DNA of 64,000 nucleotides, taken from NCBI RefSeq assembly GCF_014898815.1, contig NW_026515500.1, forward strand, positions 1,488,001 through 1,552,000, in the 5' to 3' direction. Position 1 is the first letter of the stretch. Every line of letters starts with the position of its first letter. Origin of the DNA: Panonychus citri. Taxonomy: Eukaryota > Arthropoda > Arachnida > Trombidiformes > Tetranychidae. The notes under the pieces were generated by a model. It had not been told where the DNA came from and did no database searches. It saw only the letters and a list, made by a program, of their open reading frames with translations. The position numbers and the translations under genes were made by a program. This document shows positions 51,037-62,660 of this stretch, piece after piece.

Positions 51037-53892
51037 ATGAAATTAAGTGTCTATTTTCTACTGCAATTATGGACTTTTGGCCTGTTCATGTTGACAAATG
51101 GAAATCAATCCAGTGGTGAGTAAATATAATGTTCTATTCTTTTTTTTCCCTTCCCTAAGCAACAGTAGAAAAGAACATTTTATTTTCTTAGAATATGTAG
51201 AGTTATGTTCTTTCCTCCTTTTCTATTTATAACCACAAGTAATTCGTTCATTTTTTTTCTTCTCTTTTTTTCCACCATAATTGTAATTCCATGATTTTGT
51301 TTTTTCTCCTTTCTCAGGATCAATTTATCCACAAGATCTTTTAGTTTTAACCGTTGCCACTAATCCAACTGATGGATTTCTCAGACTTAATCGGTCACTT
51401 CATCTATTTGAACATCGATTCGAGGTGAGTACATTTGAATTTCCTCATGATTTAGATGTTAATTAACTTGACCAATTAATCTTCTTCAGGTTCTTGGGCT
51501 TAATGAACCTTGGGTCGGTGGAGATGTCGCTACTTCACCCGGAGGAGGTCAGAAAGTTAATCTACTAAGAAAAGCTCTGGAAAAATATTCTAAAGAGCAA
51601 AATCTAATTATCTTATTTATCGACAGGTAAATGAATTGGAATTTCTAAACTATCATTAGTCACATAATCTCAACTTTTTCATGTTCTCTCTTTGAATTTT
51701 ATAGTTACGATGTTATCATAAATTCTAAACGTGAAGAAATTCTGGATCGATTCAACACACTAGGAGCTAAAGTCGTTTTCTCAGCTGAAGATTTCTGTTG
51801 GCCCGATCCATCACTTGCCGTATGTTTTAGTGAATAATTCGCGAACAATTTGTTCAGATTGTTTTTCGTTCGATTTCATTAATTTTCATTCTTTTTCTCA
51901 TCTACAGAAAGATTACCCTGACAAAGACAAAGAAAATATTGGCCATCGTTACCTGAACTCTGGAGGTAAAAGTTGATTTTGATTCTGATTATTTAGTGAT
52001 TGAAATTACTCAAAATAATTAATCTTATTTACATTTAACTCTTTATTTTCCTTGATTCTCATTATCATTATTTTTCGCTTCGTGTGTGTTTGCAGGGTTC
52101 ATTGGATTGGCTCCTCAGCTTTACGAGATTGTCACAAGTTCCGCAATAAAAGATACTGATGATGATCAATTATTTTACACGAAAATTTACCTGAATAATG
52201 AACTTAGGGTAAAAAAGATTACTTTAGATGAAAAGAGAGATAATAATAAAATCTCTCTCACATGAGTTCATCATTCCTTGAAGAACGAAATTAATCATCT
52301 CTCTTTCTTTCCTCTCTTCTTCCTCTCTGTTAGACTAAATGGTCCATCAAGCTAGATCATAAGGCAGCCATTTTCCAAAATCTTCAAGGAGCTGTTGGTG
52401 ATGTTCAGTTAAGGTTCAATGACGATGGTTGGGCCAGCGTTCATAATGCAGCATTCCAAACGGATCCTGTAGTTATTCATGGTAACGGTCTCAGTAAGGT
52501 AATAAGATTCATCTAAGAAACACGAACGGAGTATCATGAAGATTATAATTTACAAACTTAACAGTTGACAAGTTTTTCCTCTTCAATTCTAAATTCAACC
52601 TGAACTTACGTTTGAATATTATTATCTCACTTAATTCTCTCTCTCTCTCTTTACTGTCAATAGGTAGTACTTAATTCATTAGGAAATTATATTGCCAAAT
52701 CATGGTCTACCAAGCATGGTTGCTCCTCTTGTCAAGACAATCGTATAAGTTTGGATGATAAAAAGGTAATGAAATTAAAAGAGTTATTGATATAAAGATT
52801 TGAATAATTCATAGATAATGAAGAACAAAGTTAATTAACTGAAAATATGTTACTATTTAAAAGGCAGCAATCAAATTTTCTACATGGCTTTTGCATATTC
52901 TGATTATCATGAAGTGAATGAACGTTATAGGAATTATCTTCATTTAAGAAAATGGAACATATGATTCAGTGATAAAAGAAAAAGAACCATTTCTGCATGA
53001 TGATGATGATGATTATGATGATAATATGATGAACATCATGATGACAAACTAACAAATTTGCTTACATTGTCTTTTCCTATTTACAGGCTGATGAATTTCC
53101 TTCAGTTTTAATTGGTATCTTCATCATTCATCCTACTCCATTCATAGAAAGCTTTTTCAACAGAATCGTTCAATTAATTTACCCAAAGGAAAAGATTAGC
53201 CTGATCATTTATAATAAATCAGCCTATCATGATAAACATGTAGCTGAATTTGTTAAGCATAATACCAGTGTTTATGCTAATGTTAATGTGCTACCAGATT
53301 CAGTTGACAAAGATTGGCAAGCAAGAAACATGGCTATGTAAGCATCTTAATTAGATAAATTTAATCAATATCAATATTAATTAATCCTTTTTAATTGTTT
53401 TCTCAGGGAGGAATGTGTCAAGATTAACTGTGATTACTATTTCTCAATTGACTCGGATGCACGTCTTAACAATACTAAAACTCTGATTAGTTTAATCGAG
53501 CAGAATAGGTAAGTGATTAATATAATTAGGAAAAAAAAAATGAATTACCCAAACGAAATTAATTGTTGTGATGTGATTTTGATTTTGATTGAATCAATTT
53601 TTTCATCTCTTTTTAATTGGGTGATGATAAAAATAATTTGAGTAAAACAATCTGTTCATTGCTGCTCATTTAGCTCAAAAATATATAAACAAAATTAAAA
53701 CATTTTCATTTTAAAAAATGATAACTGTAATTAATTGACAATCTTAATTGTGATCATTTCTTTTAGGCGCATTATCGCACCGCTACTTGTCCGTCCTGGT
53801 AAACTTTGGTCCAATTTTTGGGGAGCATTGTCATCTGATGGTTTCTACTCACGATCTCATGATTACGTTGAAATCATCAAGAATGAAAAAAG
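51037..53892 (+). pseudogene. Plod: Procollagen lysyl hydroxylase, 3' catalytic half missing
   Basis: Eleven exons (51037-51115, 51318-51424, 51490-51626, 51705-51819, 51908-51965, 52096-52208, 52334-52498, 52664-52765, 53087-53337, 53407-53508, 53767-53892) join in frame without a stop to about 451 residues. A signal peptide (about 1-22) is followed by the GT domain (IILFIDSYDVIINSKREE, GFIGLAPQLYEI) and the accessory GT-like domain (DYYFSIDSDARL, then SDGFYSRSHDYVEI). The exon ends at a normal donor with two bases of a split codon. The roughly 270-residue 2-oxoglutarate/Fe(II) lysyl hydroxylase domain is nowhere in the remaining 10 kb. Either the locus is broken by the rearrangements seen next door, or the rest lies beyond the window across a very long intron. 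Lysyl hydroxylases modify collagen lysines in the ER. I label it pseudogene with reserve; the visible part looks under selection. Confidence 0.7.
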
Positions 53893-53968
53893 GTAAACAA
53901 ATGATACAAAAAAATATTTCTCATTTTCACTTGAGTAAGAAGAAGATTTAAAGATGATTTATGTAGAT

Positions 53969-54343
53969 TTAACAATGGATAATCCAAATTGAGATATCAC
54001 ATCCATGGACACAACACTCTTTTGCTAATTCTAATTGTTGAAAAGATAGAGAGAGAGAGAAAGAAAGAAAGAGGTTTGATTTAATGATTAGTGTTGTTGA
54101 GACACTTTGATAAAGGTTTCGGAAACGGAACTTACCTCGAGCTGATGATAATCTAATCTTGCCCACACCTCCTTTAATTGCGAAATCATTCATTTCACTT
54201 TGACGCCTTGCAACTGAACACACCATAGATAGAACACCATGTAGCTCACCCACTGTACACGCTTTATAAACTTCGCACTCAACGTAATTGCATGTTAAGC
54301 TGATGGTTAGGAAAAGAATGAGTATATTTGATGAGAAACTCAT
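53969..54343 (-). CDS. Insulin-like peptide precursor
   Basis: Two minus-strand exons (54136-54343 and 53969-54030), with a 105-bp intron, give an 89-residue precursor. A hydrophobic signal peptide (SSNILILFLTISLTCNYVEC) is followed by a B-chain-like segment, KACTVGELHGVLSMVCSVARR, with spacing C-x12-C (one longer than in vertebrate insulin) and a dibasic RR. After a short C-peptide the A chain reads ECCVHGCDISIWIIHC, exactly the CC-x3-C-x8-C insulin pattern. The intron falls between B and A chains, as in insulin genes. Reading without the splice gives a false longer protein. It should be a secreted hormone acting on an insulin/relaxin-type receptor; which subgroup is unclear. The gene converges with the truncated lysyl hydroxylase, 76 bp away. 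Confidence 0.85.
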   Translation of the reverse strand: MSFSSNILILFLTISLTCNYVECEVYKACTVGELHGVLSMVCSVARRQSEMNDFAIKGGVGKIRLSSARGKFRFRNLYQSVSTTLIIKSNLFLSFSLSLSFQQLELAKECCVHGCDISIWIIHC

Positions 54344-55287
54344 CTTGATTGATTTAATACAATACACAATTTTTTGTAATTTCCTTCTTTTTAATATAAC
54401 CTTCCAAGGGAGCTTAGTGATTGTCTTGAATCTTATCGCTGACCAACCATTAGAAAGGTCAAGAAAGGTGAAGATGATGATAATTTTGTCAACGTAAAAA
54501 TCATCAACAACCAATGACCATGTTGCTACTTGTCTTATTGATGATTATTGGTTTACAACCAAAGGTTTTAACAATTAACTCATTCAATTTAACAATGACA
54601 ATTTTATAGAAATACAATTGTAACAGTAATATCCAATCATCACAACCTTATGACTAAATTGCAATTGTAAAATTGCCACTAGAAATGCTTTCTTTTTATC
54701 TAATTGTTTCAAAGAGTAATGTGATAACGAATCGAATGCTAATTTATTAAGAAAAATCCTTTTCCATATTTAATCGAGTAATTTGATCAAATAATCAAAC
54801 AGATTGAACAGGTAACATTAATTAAATGTTGAGAATTGATTTTTGCCCATCAGGTTAATTTGATTGGTAAACAATTAAAATTACAATACTTTCCAAAGAG
54901 TAGTAACTTATATTACTCTTTGATACTTTCACTCTCTCTCCTAATCAACTAATCCTTTTTAAATGATGAAACGGATATAATTTTAGTATTAATATACGAA
55001 AGATTAACTGTTGATCATAAATTGCAAATACTTAACTTTCTCTCTTGTATTTTTCTGTGTTAATGTCAACTCTTTCAATTAAATTGTTGAAGTAAAAATC
55101 ATAAGCCAATGAAATGGAAACAATTTAATTTCTTGTTGAGAAATCATTTTAAATTGTAGCTTGTTGTTGTTGATTTAATTAGAAATCAGTTTTAAAATGT
55201 CTCTGATCAATTGCATATTTATTATTGGCTTGACACATATAATTTCCTGAATCCATTTGTCGAGCTGGATCAATTTCGAGTTTACTT
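54344..55287. other. Spacer with remnants of the oig-4-like locus
   Basis: About 54552-54634 resembles 61819-61890, the 5' flank of the oig-4-like gene, and 55179-55287 copies part of that gene's last exon. The order suggests a decayed older duplicate of the locus. No intact gene is present. Confidence 0.5.
55179..55287 (-). pseudogene. Fragment of oig-4-like last exon, copy 1
   Basis: Matches the last exon of the Ig gene (58412-58520) from its stop codon back to GAGTTTACTT, then breaks into unrelated sequence. It has no upstream exons in frame. Confidence 0.75.
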
Positions 55288-55711
55288 TTAATCGCTTATT
55301 TAATTACTTGACAATTAAATTAATAGTATCTCTTTTTGTTCAATGATTCAATCAAATTGACTACCATTTTGAGATTCTCATCCATAACCAGTAATCCGAT
55401 GTTACCTTGATTTCATATCCTTGAACTTAATCTAGGCCACATCTTAATTTCTTTAATTGCCTTCGGCTATTCAAATTATCTTATCTTTTACTTGCTATTC
55501 TTTTCCTTAGGAGTAAAATAGAGCTGAATATCAGCGTTACATCAACGAATCAGCGATTAATGAATTGAAATCACAAACTATCAGTTGAAAATTTAGTTAC
55601 ACTGGTATTTTGTATTTGCATCGGAAAATTTTACTCTTGAAATTGTTTTGACAAATTTTCAACGATTATACAATTTTATCGTTTTCATGATCAAATTCAT
55701 TATTAATTTGA

Positions 55712-56390
55712 TTAACTGAGTTGGCCAGAATTTGTAATGACGATTCTCTTGCTAGGTTTTCCACTTTGACTTCCCATAGCTTCGATTTTCTTGATAACTT
55801 CCAGTCCTTCGACGACTGAGCCGAAAACGACATGTCGATTATCTAACCAAGAAGTTTTGACGGTAGTGATAAAAAATTGTGCTCCATTGGTGTTTGGACC
55901 AGCATTTGCCATGGAAAGAGTACCAGGACCAGTGTGTTTGAGTGTGAAGTTTTCGTCCTCAAATTTGTTTCCATAAATTGATTGACCACCGGTTCCATTG
56001 AAGTTGGTGAAATCACCTCCTTGGATCATGAAATTTGGGATAACTCGATGGAATATTGAATTTTTGTAACCGAAACCCTTTTCTCCAGTACATAAAGCTC
56101 GGAAGTTCTCAGCGGTTTTTGGTACAACATCAGATCGCAACTAATCAAGACATGAGAAGAAATTAAATTATCCAGTGAAAAATATAACCAGCAAACAAAG
56201 AGGAGATAAACTTCAACCTCAACCTCGAACTATTACAAATTAGAATTTTAAAATCACTTACCTCCATAACAAATCGACCTATGGGATGATTGTCCGCTGC
56301 AATATCAAAGAAAACTAGTGGAAGTCTACAAAAAACACTATCAACAATCAATAGAGTCAGAAGAACTTTTATCAAACACTTTGTCGCCAT
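55712..56390 (-). CDS. Secreted cyclophilin (peptidyl-prolyl isomerase), copy 1
   Basis: Two exons (56262-56390 and 55712-56140) joined across a 121-bp intron give 185 residues. The first 21 residues form a signal peptide (KCLIKVLLTLLIVDSVFC), so the protein enters the secretory pathway, as cyclophilin B types do. The catalytic core is complete: FHRVIPNFMIQGGDFTNF holds the family's Arg, Phe, Met and Gln, and WLDNRHVVFG the Trp and His of the active site. No ER-retention tail is visible (it ends NSGQLS), so it may be exported. It isomerises Xaa-Pro bonds and should bind cyclosporin. Confidence 0.92.
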
Positions 56391-56799
56391 TTTTATACAG
56401 AATAATAATATGAAAATACTCTCAAGTTTATCTCAAAGGATGTAGAATGTAAATGAAATCAGTTCCTCATTGATGATCTCGTTTTATGTGAAAACGAAGA
56501 TGAAACTTGAATGAGTCTAAACTTGAATTCAATGAAAAGTCATTGAACTTTTATCATGAGGGATATAAAAAAGGGTTAAATTAAATCTTAGCTCATGATG
56601 ACCTTTTCAAGTTTAATTCTGTTAAGATCAATATTTAAAAGATTAACCGATTCTAAAGCGCAAATGATTAACTTTCTGTCTTAAATGTCATCCCTTTCAA
56701 TTCAATTGTTGAAGTACAAATCATCAGTCAATTAAATGGAAACAGTTTAATTTATTGTTGAGAAATCAGTTTTAATTGCGATAGTCTGTTGATCTAATT

Positions 56800-56904
56800 A
56801 GAAATCAGTTTTAAAATGTCTCTGATCAATTGCATATTTATTATTGGCTTGACATATAATTTCCTGAATCCATTTGTCGAGCTGGATCAATTTCGAGTTT
56901 ACTT
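56800..56904 (-). pseudogene. Fragment of oig-4-like last exon, copy 2
   Basis: Same fragment as at 55179-55287 with a 2-nt deletion (GACATATAA instead of GACACATATAA). It marks the junction between the two tandem units. Confidence 0.75.
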
Positions 56905-57327
56905 TTAATCGCTTATTTAATTACTTGACAATTAAATTAATAGTATCTCTTTTTGTTCAATGATTCAATCAAATTGACTACCATTTTGAGATTCTCATCC
57001 ATAACCAGTAATCCGATGTTACCTTGATTTCATATCCTTGAACTTAATCTAGGCCACATCTTAATTTCTTTAATTGCCTTCGGCTATTCAAATTATCTTA
57101 TCTTTTACTTGCTATTCTTTTCCTTAGAGTAAAATAGAGCTGAATATCAGCGTTACATCAACGAATCAGCGATTAATGAATTGAAATCACAAACTATCAG
57201 TTGAAAATTTAGTTACACTGGTATTTTGTATTTGCATCGGAAAATTTTACTCTTGAAATTGTTTTGACAAATTTTCAACGATTATACAATTTTATCGTTT
57301 TCATGATCAAATTCATTATTAATTTGA

Positions 57328-58004
57328 TTAACTGAGTTGGCCAGAATTTGTAATGACGATTCTCTTGCTAGGTTTTCCACTTTGACTTCCCATAGCTTCG
57401 ATTTTCTTGATAACTTCCAGTCCTTCGACGACTGAGCCGAAAACGACATGTCGATTATCTAACCAAGAAGTTTTGACGGTAGTGATAAAAAATTGTGCTC
57501 CATTGGTGTTTGGACCAGCATTTGCCATGGAAAGAGTACCAGGACCAGTGTGTTTGAGTGAAGTTTTCGTCCTCAAATTTGTTTCCATAAATTGATTGAC
57601 CACCGGTTCCATTGAAGTTGGTGAAATCACCTCCTTGGATCATGAAATTTGGGATAACTCGATGGAATATTGAATTTTTGTAACCGAAACCCTTTTCTCC
57701 AGTACATAAAGCTCGGAAGTTCTCAGCGGTTTTTGGTACAACATCAGATCGCAACTAATCAAGACATGAGAAGAAATTAAATTATCCAGTGAAAAATATA
57801 ACCAGCAAACAAAGAGGAGATAAACTTCAACCTCAACCTCGAACTATTACAAATTAGAATTTTAAAATCACTTACCTCCATAACAAATCGACCTATGGGA
57901 TGATTGTCCGCTGCAATATCAAAGAAAACTAGTGGAAGTCTACAAAAAACACTATCAACAATCAATAGAGTCAGAAGAACTTTTATCAAACACTTTGTCG
58001 CCAT
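57328..58004 (-). pseudogene. Secreted cyclophilin copy 2, frameshifted
   Basis: Exons 57876-58004 and 57328-57754 are nearly identical to copy 1, including the intron. A 2-nt deletion (plus strand GAGTGAAG instead of GAGTGTGAAG, near 57560) shifts the frame after DENFT, giving a stop at 57455 and losing the C-terminal third with the active-site Trp-His block. Either a recent pseudogene or an assembly/sequence error, since everything downstream of the shift is intact. Confidence 0.85.
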
Positions 58005-58411
58005 TTTTATACAGAATAATAATATGAAAATACTCTCAAGTTTATCTCAAAGGATGTAGAATGTAAATGAAATCAGTTCCTCATTGATGATCTCGTTTTA
58101 TGTGAAAACGGAGATGAAACTTGAATGAGTCTAAACTTGAATTCAATGAAAAGTCATTGAACTTTTATCATGAGGGATATAAAAAAGGGTTAAATTAAAT
58201 CTTAGCTCATGATGACCTTTTCAAGTTTAATTCTGTTAAGATCAATATTTAAAAGATTAACCGATTCTAAAGCGCAAATGATTAACTTTCTGTCTTAAAT
58301 GTCATCCCTTTCAATTCAATTGTTGAAGTACAAATCATCAGTCAATTAAATGGAAACAGTTTAATTTATTGTTGAGAAATCAGTTTTAATTGCGATAGTC
58401 TGTTGATCTAA

Positions 58412-61400
58412 TTAGAAATCAGTTTTAAAATGTCTCTGATCAATTGCATATTTATTATTGGCTTGACACATATAATTTCCTGAATCCATTTGTCGAGCTG
58501 GATCAATTTCGAGTTTACTTGTAATTTGATTATCTCCAACTCGCCATTCAGATACCTGTGATTAAAAATGATAATAATCACAATTAGAATCAAATTAACA
58601 ACCTTCAAAGATTTGAATCTACAAAAAGTCAACAGAAAACTAAAATTATGAAATGATTATTCATGAATTCATAAATTTATGAGAATCATATAGACTTTTA
58701 TTTCTTTCTGTAAATTGTTGATCTACATAAACATTAAGAAATAAAATGACCTCTCATTTGCTTGATAGATGGACAATTTTTTCCATTGACCATCACCGAG
58801 AATCATCATCACTTGTAAATAGAGAGATAAACATGAAGAACCCATGAAATATGATTCCGAGGTTTTTCCATTCAATTTACAGTTGACTTAATTTCTGTGA
58901 CATTTTTCACAACACAATCGCAATTCTGTCTCAACAAAACTTTCTCACTGACCATCAGTAACCTTATACTGACCCTTTTTTGTCGTTTAAATGTATTATA
59001 GACCAAAAGATTTGATAAATTGTTAACAAGAAGTTGTTTTCCCTCAACGATTACAATTTAAAAATCGAAAACACAATTAACAGGATAAGAGTGTAAGTGA
59101 GAGATTGTTTCATCTTTCAAGTATCATTTTGATTCACCAACAATTAACTTCTCATCTTTGAACCATTAATTAAGAGTAACTGTCAACTCAACAATCAGCC
59201 AATTTTCTGATGCAATCAAAGTTAATTCTCCCGTTGATTTTTGATTGTTGTTAACTCTTAATTATCTCTTGTTCATTAATTCTCTCCAACTGATTATCCT
59301 AATACTTTTCATCTTCTACTCTTCCTCTAATCGATTTAATCGTTTCTAAATCATCTTGTAAATTATTTATTCATTTCTTACTCATTATTCATCATCATCT
59401 TTTCCTCTTCCTCCAACTTCCAATGCATTCATAATGATTCATTGAGATTTTCTTCTAAAAACACTCTTCAATTCAGAAGAAAAGAACAAGGAAGAAAAAA
59501 CTACTTACTACATCCTCATCTCTCTCTCTCTCTCTCAGCATCATCATCTTCTTCTTTCTCTTTGTCATCATGTCCTTGATTTAAAAAAAGAAAACTTTTC
59601 TACTCTAATTTTTTTTCTAAATGATAATATAACATATTTTTTACTCTTGTGCTTGATTAAATTTCACTTTCAAAACATTGGCCTCAAATGTTCCGTGTTA
59701 ATCTAGTCAGTGCCGTTTCCTGTTCCTCTTTATCCTCCATCTCTCTCCTTTCTCTTGCAAATCTCCATCTCTTCCTGAATTTCTCTCTCATGAGTCCCCT
59801 CATCCTAATCAAGATCACGATGATGATCATCAAATCTAATCAAAAGTTGCCAATATAAATTGACTTTGATTTTTTTCTTCCACAAATTTGATAAAATTTT
59901 CCTTAGAGACTTGTAAAGATATTCATCTTTTCAAAGGATTAACTTAATTGTTTAATGGTGATTTATGATTACCATCTAATAATTTGCCTTTGATTTGTTA
60001 TTATTACCTATTGATTGCTTTCAATATTTATCATCAACTAAAAACCATCCAAACATGTTTACCTGTAGAAATGGATGAAATATAATCTCGATTCCATCCT
60101 TGAACCAAGTTATCCTTGGGATTGGATCTCCTCTCGCCATACAGATTAACTTAATCTTATGTCCAAGAAAAAATTCACTATCAAAATGTGATGCTTTCAA
60201 TATATTAGCTCCCTTTTTGTGTACAATATAAATGTGATGTCCAGATGATGGCAATGAAAAAGAAGAAAAAAAAATGAAACAAGATAAACAAAAAAAATTA
60301 TCATCATAGTCAATAGAAAATTGATCTTTGATGGTCACTCATTTCCTCATCTTCTATTGACCATTGATTAACAGTAAAAGTAACTCTCTCTCTTTCTCTC
60401 GCTCTCCCTCTTCCCGTCTCAATGAATAAATTGCCAACAACAACAACAACGTTTGATTGATTTGTCAATCCATGAATATGGATCAGTGAAGAGCAATTTT
60501 TTCCCTTCCATTCCTCATGTCCGGTAATGTCCAGTCCACAACGCAGTCTTTATAATTGCCTCTCAAAATCCCCTGTGAACCCTTCCCTGTATCATAAACA
60601 CCCTATAACCTTAACCTTATACAATGTTACACAATAATAATAATATATTAGAGATACAAAGATCAACCTATACAAAAATCGTAATCGTAATTGTTATTAT
60701 TCATTTTTAATAGGAAACAAAAAACTAATAATATTAATTTGCTAATTGCTATTCTTCACAATTTGATCATTAGATGATAATCATTAACCATAATCTTAAT
60801 CTATCACAATTTAGTTGTTGATTTATTGATGTTTATCGAGAATCAATGATTTGATTACAATAATCAATTTCTACATTTGATTAATTAGTTTTACATTAAT
60901 GATTATCGATTGATTCAATTGATGATGATACAATTAATTAATATCACTTTGTCTCAACTATAGATTAACATACGATTAATATTTGATTGATTAACTTATT
61001 TATTATTGAGGAAAATTGGAATATATTTTGATTTAACTTTTTCTGTTGTGACAATTGATTGGAAATATGAAAGAAAACAATTAACTTGATCATTGATTAT
61101 TGACAAGGAAGTGACCAGTTATTATTATTGTTATCAATTCTCTGGGATATCTTATCATGTCTTACTTATTGTTATTCATTTAATTCTTGACCATTGGTCA
61201 ATCCTTTTCAATCAATTGAACATGGTGACAGTTTGATTATTTGGATGATCTTTATAATAATTAATTCAAATGATTAAGGGAATTAACTTACGTCTGGGTG
61301 ATCATAATAATCTTTAGACTTGGAACTTGTATGATGAATAATTCGAGGTGAATTATATTTACGAATTTTACCTCGAGAAACTGATTTACTTTCCATTCTA

Positions 61401-61477
61401 ATTGTTAAACTACTAATCAATACAATTAGAATTAAATTTAATCTATTGCGATTAATAAACAATCGGTAAACCAGCAT
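58412..61477 (-). CDS. oig-4: Secreted single-Ig-domain protein, oig-4-like
   Basis: Three minus-strand exons (61292-61477, 60063-60212, 58412-58555) join in frame to 159 residues. Exon 1 codes a basic start, a hydrophobic signal segment (LNLILIVLISSLTI) and a basic linker ending YYDHPD. Exons 2 and 3 form one Ig domain: ASHFDSEFFLGHKIKLIC (first Cys), ITWFKDGIEI (core Trp), then SKLEIDPARQMDSGNYMC (second Cys) and YAIDQRHFKTDF at the C-terminus. This layout matches the small secreted Ig proteins of the C. elegans oig-4 group, which act at neuromuscular junctions; the function here is inferred. The acceptor of exon 2 (AAAAAG) is weak and was chosen by family alignment and phase. Confidence 0.83.
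58556..60062 (-). other. oig-4-like gene intron 2
   Basis: 1.5 kb of AT- and CT-rich sequence with a short (CT)n near 59521-59540. No nested gene is seen. Confidence 0.55.
60213..61291 (-). other. oig-4-like gene intron 1
   Basis: 1.1 kb AT-rich intron. A short, more complex stretch around 60520-60610 stands out from the background but shows no coding pattern. Confidence 0.5.
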
Positions 61478-62660
61478 ATTGATACAAAATCCATAACAAA
61501 ATAGTTCACAATCACAATTAATCCAAACACATTAAGATTTACAAAGAAATGAATTGAAAATGATGATTTTCACTCTAATTTCCTAAACTCTGCTCGTTTC
61601 ACATGTAAAAATTAACTTTAACCCAGTTACAATCAATTGAATGGTTGATTATTACTACCAAATGAATATAGTTTCACTTGTAGTCATCAAATTGACAATA
61701 ATCATGATGATAATTGTTCATTTATCATCATTGGTTTTATAATAAACAAATTCTGATGGTTTTCCTACTTAATCCACTTAAATCAGTAACTTTCTGTGGG
61801 CAATATGGTTTAAATAGATTTACAAAAGGTTTTAACAATCAACTTACACAATTTAATAATGATAATTGTATAAGAGTTACAATAATATCCCTTTCGAGTA
61901 ATTTAATTACATTAGATTGTTGTTAATAATACTATTCGGTGTGTCGAGAGCATCAATTTAATTGAAATCATTTGAAAAGGTTTCCTCTCGTTTTTACATT
62001 AACTTCCCATTGTTTATCATCATCATCATCATTTCCATCTTCATCTTTAAAGTGACCACTGTCCAGTATATTTTGTGAACATCTAAAAATAGATTGTCCT
62101 TCATTACTTTTTTTATTGCCAATCCAATTGCGATCCTTATTCACGATGATGACGATAACATGATGATAATAATTCATAGCGATTGTATAACCTTATACTT
62201 TTTCAGTTGATAATCTAGAGCAATTTATACAAAGTATAACTTGTTTTTATATTACAATGTTGTCATTTGACAATAATATGAATTCTCTTTGATTCATTTT
62301 AATTTGATTGTCATCTAATTATTGTAATAATAATTATCAATGAGATACTATCATAAAAATATCGTGATAATATTGAAAAGTTTTTGATATGTTGACAATT
62401 TTTAAGAAACAATCAAAAAACTTAATTTGATTTATGTGAATTATAACAATTGATTTTATCGATTGACAGTAACTTAATCATTTCTTGTTGATTATCATTA
62501 CGATTTAGTTTCTCTCTCCCTCTATTTTATCATTCACATGAGAATGAGTAAATTGTTGATATCCATCAACTCAATATAATACAATGTATTTATCATTATA
62601 ATCAATTCAAATCTGATGAATACCAGAGATTTGAAGCAATCAAACAAAAAAATCAGGACA
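61478..62660. other. AT-rich spacer upstream of oig-4-like gene
   Basis: Contains the promoter side of the oig-4-like gene. 61819-61890 is the partner of the remnant at 54552-54634. The minus open frame 61968-62177 ends in an Asp-rich run and is not convincing. Confidence 0.45.

Larger units (their letters stand above)
55288..58520. repeat. Tandem duplication, 1.6-kb cyclophilin unit
   Basis: Units 55288-56904 and 56905-58520 are near-identical. Each starts directly after GAGTTTACTT and ends with that word, so the breakpoint lies inside the last exon of the oig-4-like gene. Each unit carries one cyclophilin gene with both flanks. Small differences (2-nt deletions near 56855 and 57560) separate them. 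Confidence 0.85.

Noticed and set aside
61968..62177. 69-codon minus frame ending in an Asp-rich run
   Set aside because: No recognisable domain, no clear neighbouring exons; the acidic run comes from a CAT repeat.
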